Source: Niabella aurantiaca DSM 17617 | Lineage (GTDB): Bacteria; Bacteroidota; Bacteroidia; Chitinophagales; Chitinophagaceae | Assembly (NCBI RefSeq): GCF_000374125.1 | Contig: NZ_KB893634.1 | Coordinates: forward strand, 1-64,000 | Reading direction: 5' to 3' | Length of the DNA stretch: 64,000 nt | Shown here: piece after piece, positions 62,278 to 64,000 of the stretch | Numbering within the stretch: position 1 is the stretch's first letter | How the letters are laid out: every line of letters begins with the position of its first letter | Program-made: the position numbers and the translations under genes | The notes under the pieces: model-generated | Database searches by the model: none | Told to the model about the DNA's origin: nothing | The model's input: the letters and a program-made list of their open reading frames with translations, nothing else

Positions 62278-62581
62278 AGCCACTCCTCCATACCTTTTCG
62301 CCGGGGGCATCCGGCTCTCATTGAACCACAGGATCATTCTTTCTGATATCCGCCTTCAATGTCACCCATACCAGGCTACCGGCCTGCTGGGAAGGAATGG
62401 CTCCGGCAAAAGCTGTAATCTCTATATCTTAAACAATGGCAAAACCTATTTAGCTACAACGGATGAGGACCTGGCTTTATTGGCATATACATCCGGGGAA
62501 GCCTCTAAGCAGTCGGAAAAATTTCATTATAAATGCTTTCATCAATTGACCGGATCCCGGGCAAAGGGCCCTTCAAAATAA
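62270..62581 (+). pseudogene. ABC transporter ATPase with large internal deletion
   Basis: A 103-residue remnant. It starts like a full ATPase (ILSDIRLQCHPYQATGLLGR, Walker A GRNGSGKSC), then jumps from GKSC directly to NLYILNNGKTYLATTDEDL, which corresponds to the part after the H-loop near the end of the family's roughly 220-residue proteins. The Q-loop, signature, Walker B and H-loop are missing, so it cannot be an active ATPase. The join keeps the frame. The tail after residue 75 is not recognised. Confidence 0.65.
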
Positions 62582-62784
62582 TCCGTTCTCTAATCCACAA
62601 AACGGAGTGCATGCCCTTTTTCTGCAGCGCTGTATTCTTTGCGAAGAGAGGGCTTTGTTGTTCTCCCGTCTCTGACGGGTCGGGTAGACATGAAAGAACA
62701 ATAAGAACTCAAAAAATGTTACGCCTCTCAAAGCGCTATACAACCATTAACTTTGGTTTTTTATCACCCTTCATTCAATTTCAT

Positions 62785-63336
62785 ATGACTGGTCAGCAGA
62801 TCATAGCTCCTTTCTCCATTCAGCCGCTCCTCGAAAATGCGGATGTAAAACTCCTGCCGTTGAAGGAAGACGACTTTGAACAACTATACGCCGTCGCTTC
62901 AGACCCGGACATTTGGCAAATGCATCCCAACAGGAACCGTTACGAGCAACCGGTGTTCAAAACCTTCTTTGAAGGCGCCTTGCAAAGCGGAGGCGCCTTT
63001 CTTTGCAGGGTGCTCCCCTCCGGCGGGCTGGCCGGGAGCACCCGGTTTTACAACTACAGCCCCGATGACAACAGCATTTTTATCGGCTATACTTTTTATG
63101 CCACCCGGTTTTGGGGCACAGGGCTAAACACCCAGGTAAAAAAACTAATGCTGGACTATATATTCCGGTTTGTGAACATCGTTTATTTTCATGTGGGTGC
63201 CGAAAACTACCGCTCACAAAAAGCTATTGAAAAGCTGGGTGCCCTGAAACTAAAAGAAGAATGGATCGCCTATCACGGCGAGCCTGACCGGTTAAATTTC
63301 GTCTACTGTATCCGCCGCGAACAATGGTCTCTATAA
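62785..63336 (+). CDS. GNAT N-acetyltransferase (RimJ/RimL-like)
   Basis: A 183-residue acetyltransferase, starting at ATG 62785 (MTGQQIIAPFSIQPLLENAD). The upstream frame to 62533 is not conserved-looking and runs across the ABC remnant. Marks are VKLLPLKEDDFEQLYAVASD, FIGYTFYATRFWGTGLNTQVKKL (acetyl-CoA loop) and FHVGAENYRSQKAIEKLGA. The layout fits GNAT enzymes acting on protein N-termini or small amines. The stop overlaps the convergent next gene by six bases. Confidence 0.82.
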   Translation: MTGQQIIAPFSIQPLLENADVKLLPLKEDDFEQLYAVASDPDIWQMHPNRNRYEQPVFKTFFEGALQSGGAFLCRVLPSGGLAGSTRFYNYSPDDNSIFIGYTFYATRFWGTGLNTQVKKLMLDYIFRFVNIVYFHVGAENYRSQKAIEKLGALKLKEEWIAYHGEPDRLNFVYCIRREQWSL

Positions 63337-64000
63337 GGCCGGATCTTTTGAATACGCGGACCAGAGCTCATCCAGTGATCTGCCAGTGATCTGTTTCCAA
63401 CTATCTTTATTATAGGAATGATCCCGCAAAACCTTATTCAGTGCCTTTACGGATCCATCTTTTACCCTGGCTTCTATCCAGGCCAGGAACCGCGCCGTTA
63501 CCCGGTATCCATCTGAATATTTCTGCTGATCTGTGTATTCCGGTAATTTCCAGCGTCCGCCTTCATTGTCGATCCCATATTTAAACCGGATATAATCGGC
63601 AATTCCTTCGGTGATCCACCATGGGCCAACACTCCTCCCATAAGCTTGTACAATATGCATCACTTCATGCGTAACCACGTCAATATCACCCGGATTCTTT
63701 GCAAACCATCTGGGGTCGTACACCACGTTCCCTCGACCGGTAGCCGCCACACCATGATAGGCGGTATCTATTTTAAAATAGACCTCTTTTGCCGCATCCC
63801 TATTAAAATCCTCCACCAATTTCGGGTAAACGGTAAAAAAAGCATCTACCATCCGCTTCTTAACCGCTGCACTAAAGTCCGCAGCATTTGATGTAAAATG
63901 TAATACATACCCCTTTTTCTCAAAACGGTTGCTTTCATAATTAAACGCAGAATCCCGGGTTGCATTCACTGCAGCCTCCGAAGAAACACTGCATATAAAA
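63331..64000 (-). CDS. Basic secretory protein-type metallopeptidase (N-terminus outside window)
   Basis: At least 223 residues of a BSP-family (PF04450) protein, open to the window edge. The metal site VVTHEVMHIVQAYG (HEVMH, with His/His zinc ligands and Glu) and GPWWITEGIADYIRFKYG are the family signature, followed by GYRVTARFLAWIEARV. Upstream residues (ICSVSSEAA) suggest the end of a signal peptide, so the protein is probably secreted. A GTG at 63969 is a possible internal start but is unlikely to be the true one. Confidence 0.8.
   Translation of the reverse strand, partial: FICSVSSEAAVNATRDSAFNYESNRFEKKGYVLHFTSNAADFSAAVKKRMVDAFFTVYPKLVEDFNRDAAKEVYFKIDTAYHGVAATGRGNVVYDPRWFAKNPGDIDVVTHEVMHIVQAYGRSVGPWWITEGIADYIRFKYGIDNEGGRWKLPEYTDQQKYSDGYRVTARFLAWIEARVKDGSVKALNKVLRDHSYNKDSWKQITGRSLDELWSAYSKDPAL

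Overview
This window is chromosomal DNA from a member of the Bacteroidota, most likely the family Chitinophagaceae (inference). The signs are a SusC/SusD pair, TraN-like and DUF1573 proteins, an EF-P of the form I associate with Chitinophagaceae, promoters that fit the TTTG-N19-21-TAnnTTTG consensus, starts without clear Shine-Dalgarno sites, and above all a Bacteroidota-type (subtype iii) type VI secretion locus. No rRNA, tRNA or CRISPR array was seen.

Layout. 1-1588: the tail of an IS5-family transposase abutting a frameshifted IS4-family transposase. 1785-12093: housekeeping and envelope genes (LtaS-like sulfatase, GlmM-type phosphohexomutase, cysteine desulfurase), two small secreted proteins, a large collagen-like lipoprotein and a LytTR regulator. 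12094-19260: an ABC exporter and a glycan block (methyltransferase, two family 2 glycosyltransferases, a TMTC-like membrane protein with TPRs, DUF2304). 19280-32459: an AAA ATPase, a ComM/YifB ATPase, a NarL-type two-component system with a TPR sensor, small secreted proteins, a GNAT enzyme, a porin, and efp-accB-accC.

32679-50943 is the centrepiece, a T6SS(iii) locus in two divergent arms. The minus arm runs from 43703 down: vgrG (tssI), DUF4123 chaperone, PAAR protein with a C-terminal beta domain, a 656-residue alpha/beta-hydrolase-like protein whose nucleophile elbow carries Ala instead of Ser, a 217-residue orphan, tssB, tssD (Hcp), tssC, a TraN/VirB9-like coiled-coil protein and a lytic transglycosylase. 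The plus arm runs from 43988 up: tssG, tssN, tssK, tssO, tssP, tssE, tssF. Together these supply sheath, tube, spike, baseplate and much of the Bacteroidota-specific membrane complex. No ClpV (TssH) and no short TssQ-type lipoprotein lie in the window. The PAAR/hydrolase-like/orphan trio is the likely cargo module, and the TraN-like protein plus lytic transglycosylase look like an unusual envelope-spanning module.

50961-64000: hemW, an Omp85-type outer-membrane protein, an S9 peptidase, a SusC/SusD pair, a decayed ABC transporter (permease broken at an A8 run, ATPase with a large internal deletion), a GNAT acetyltransferase and a basic-secretory-protein-type metallopeptidase cut by the window end.
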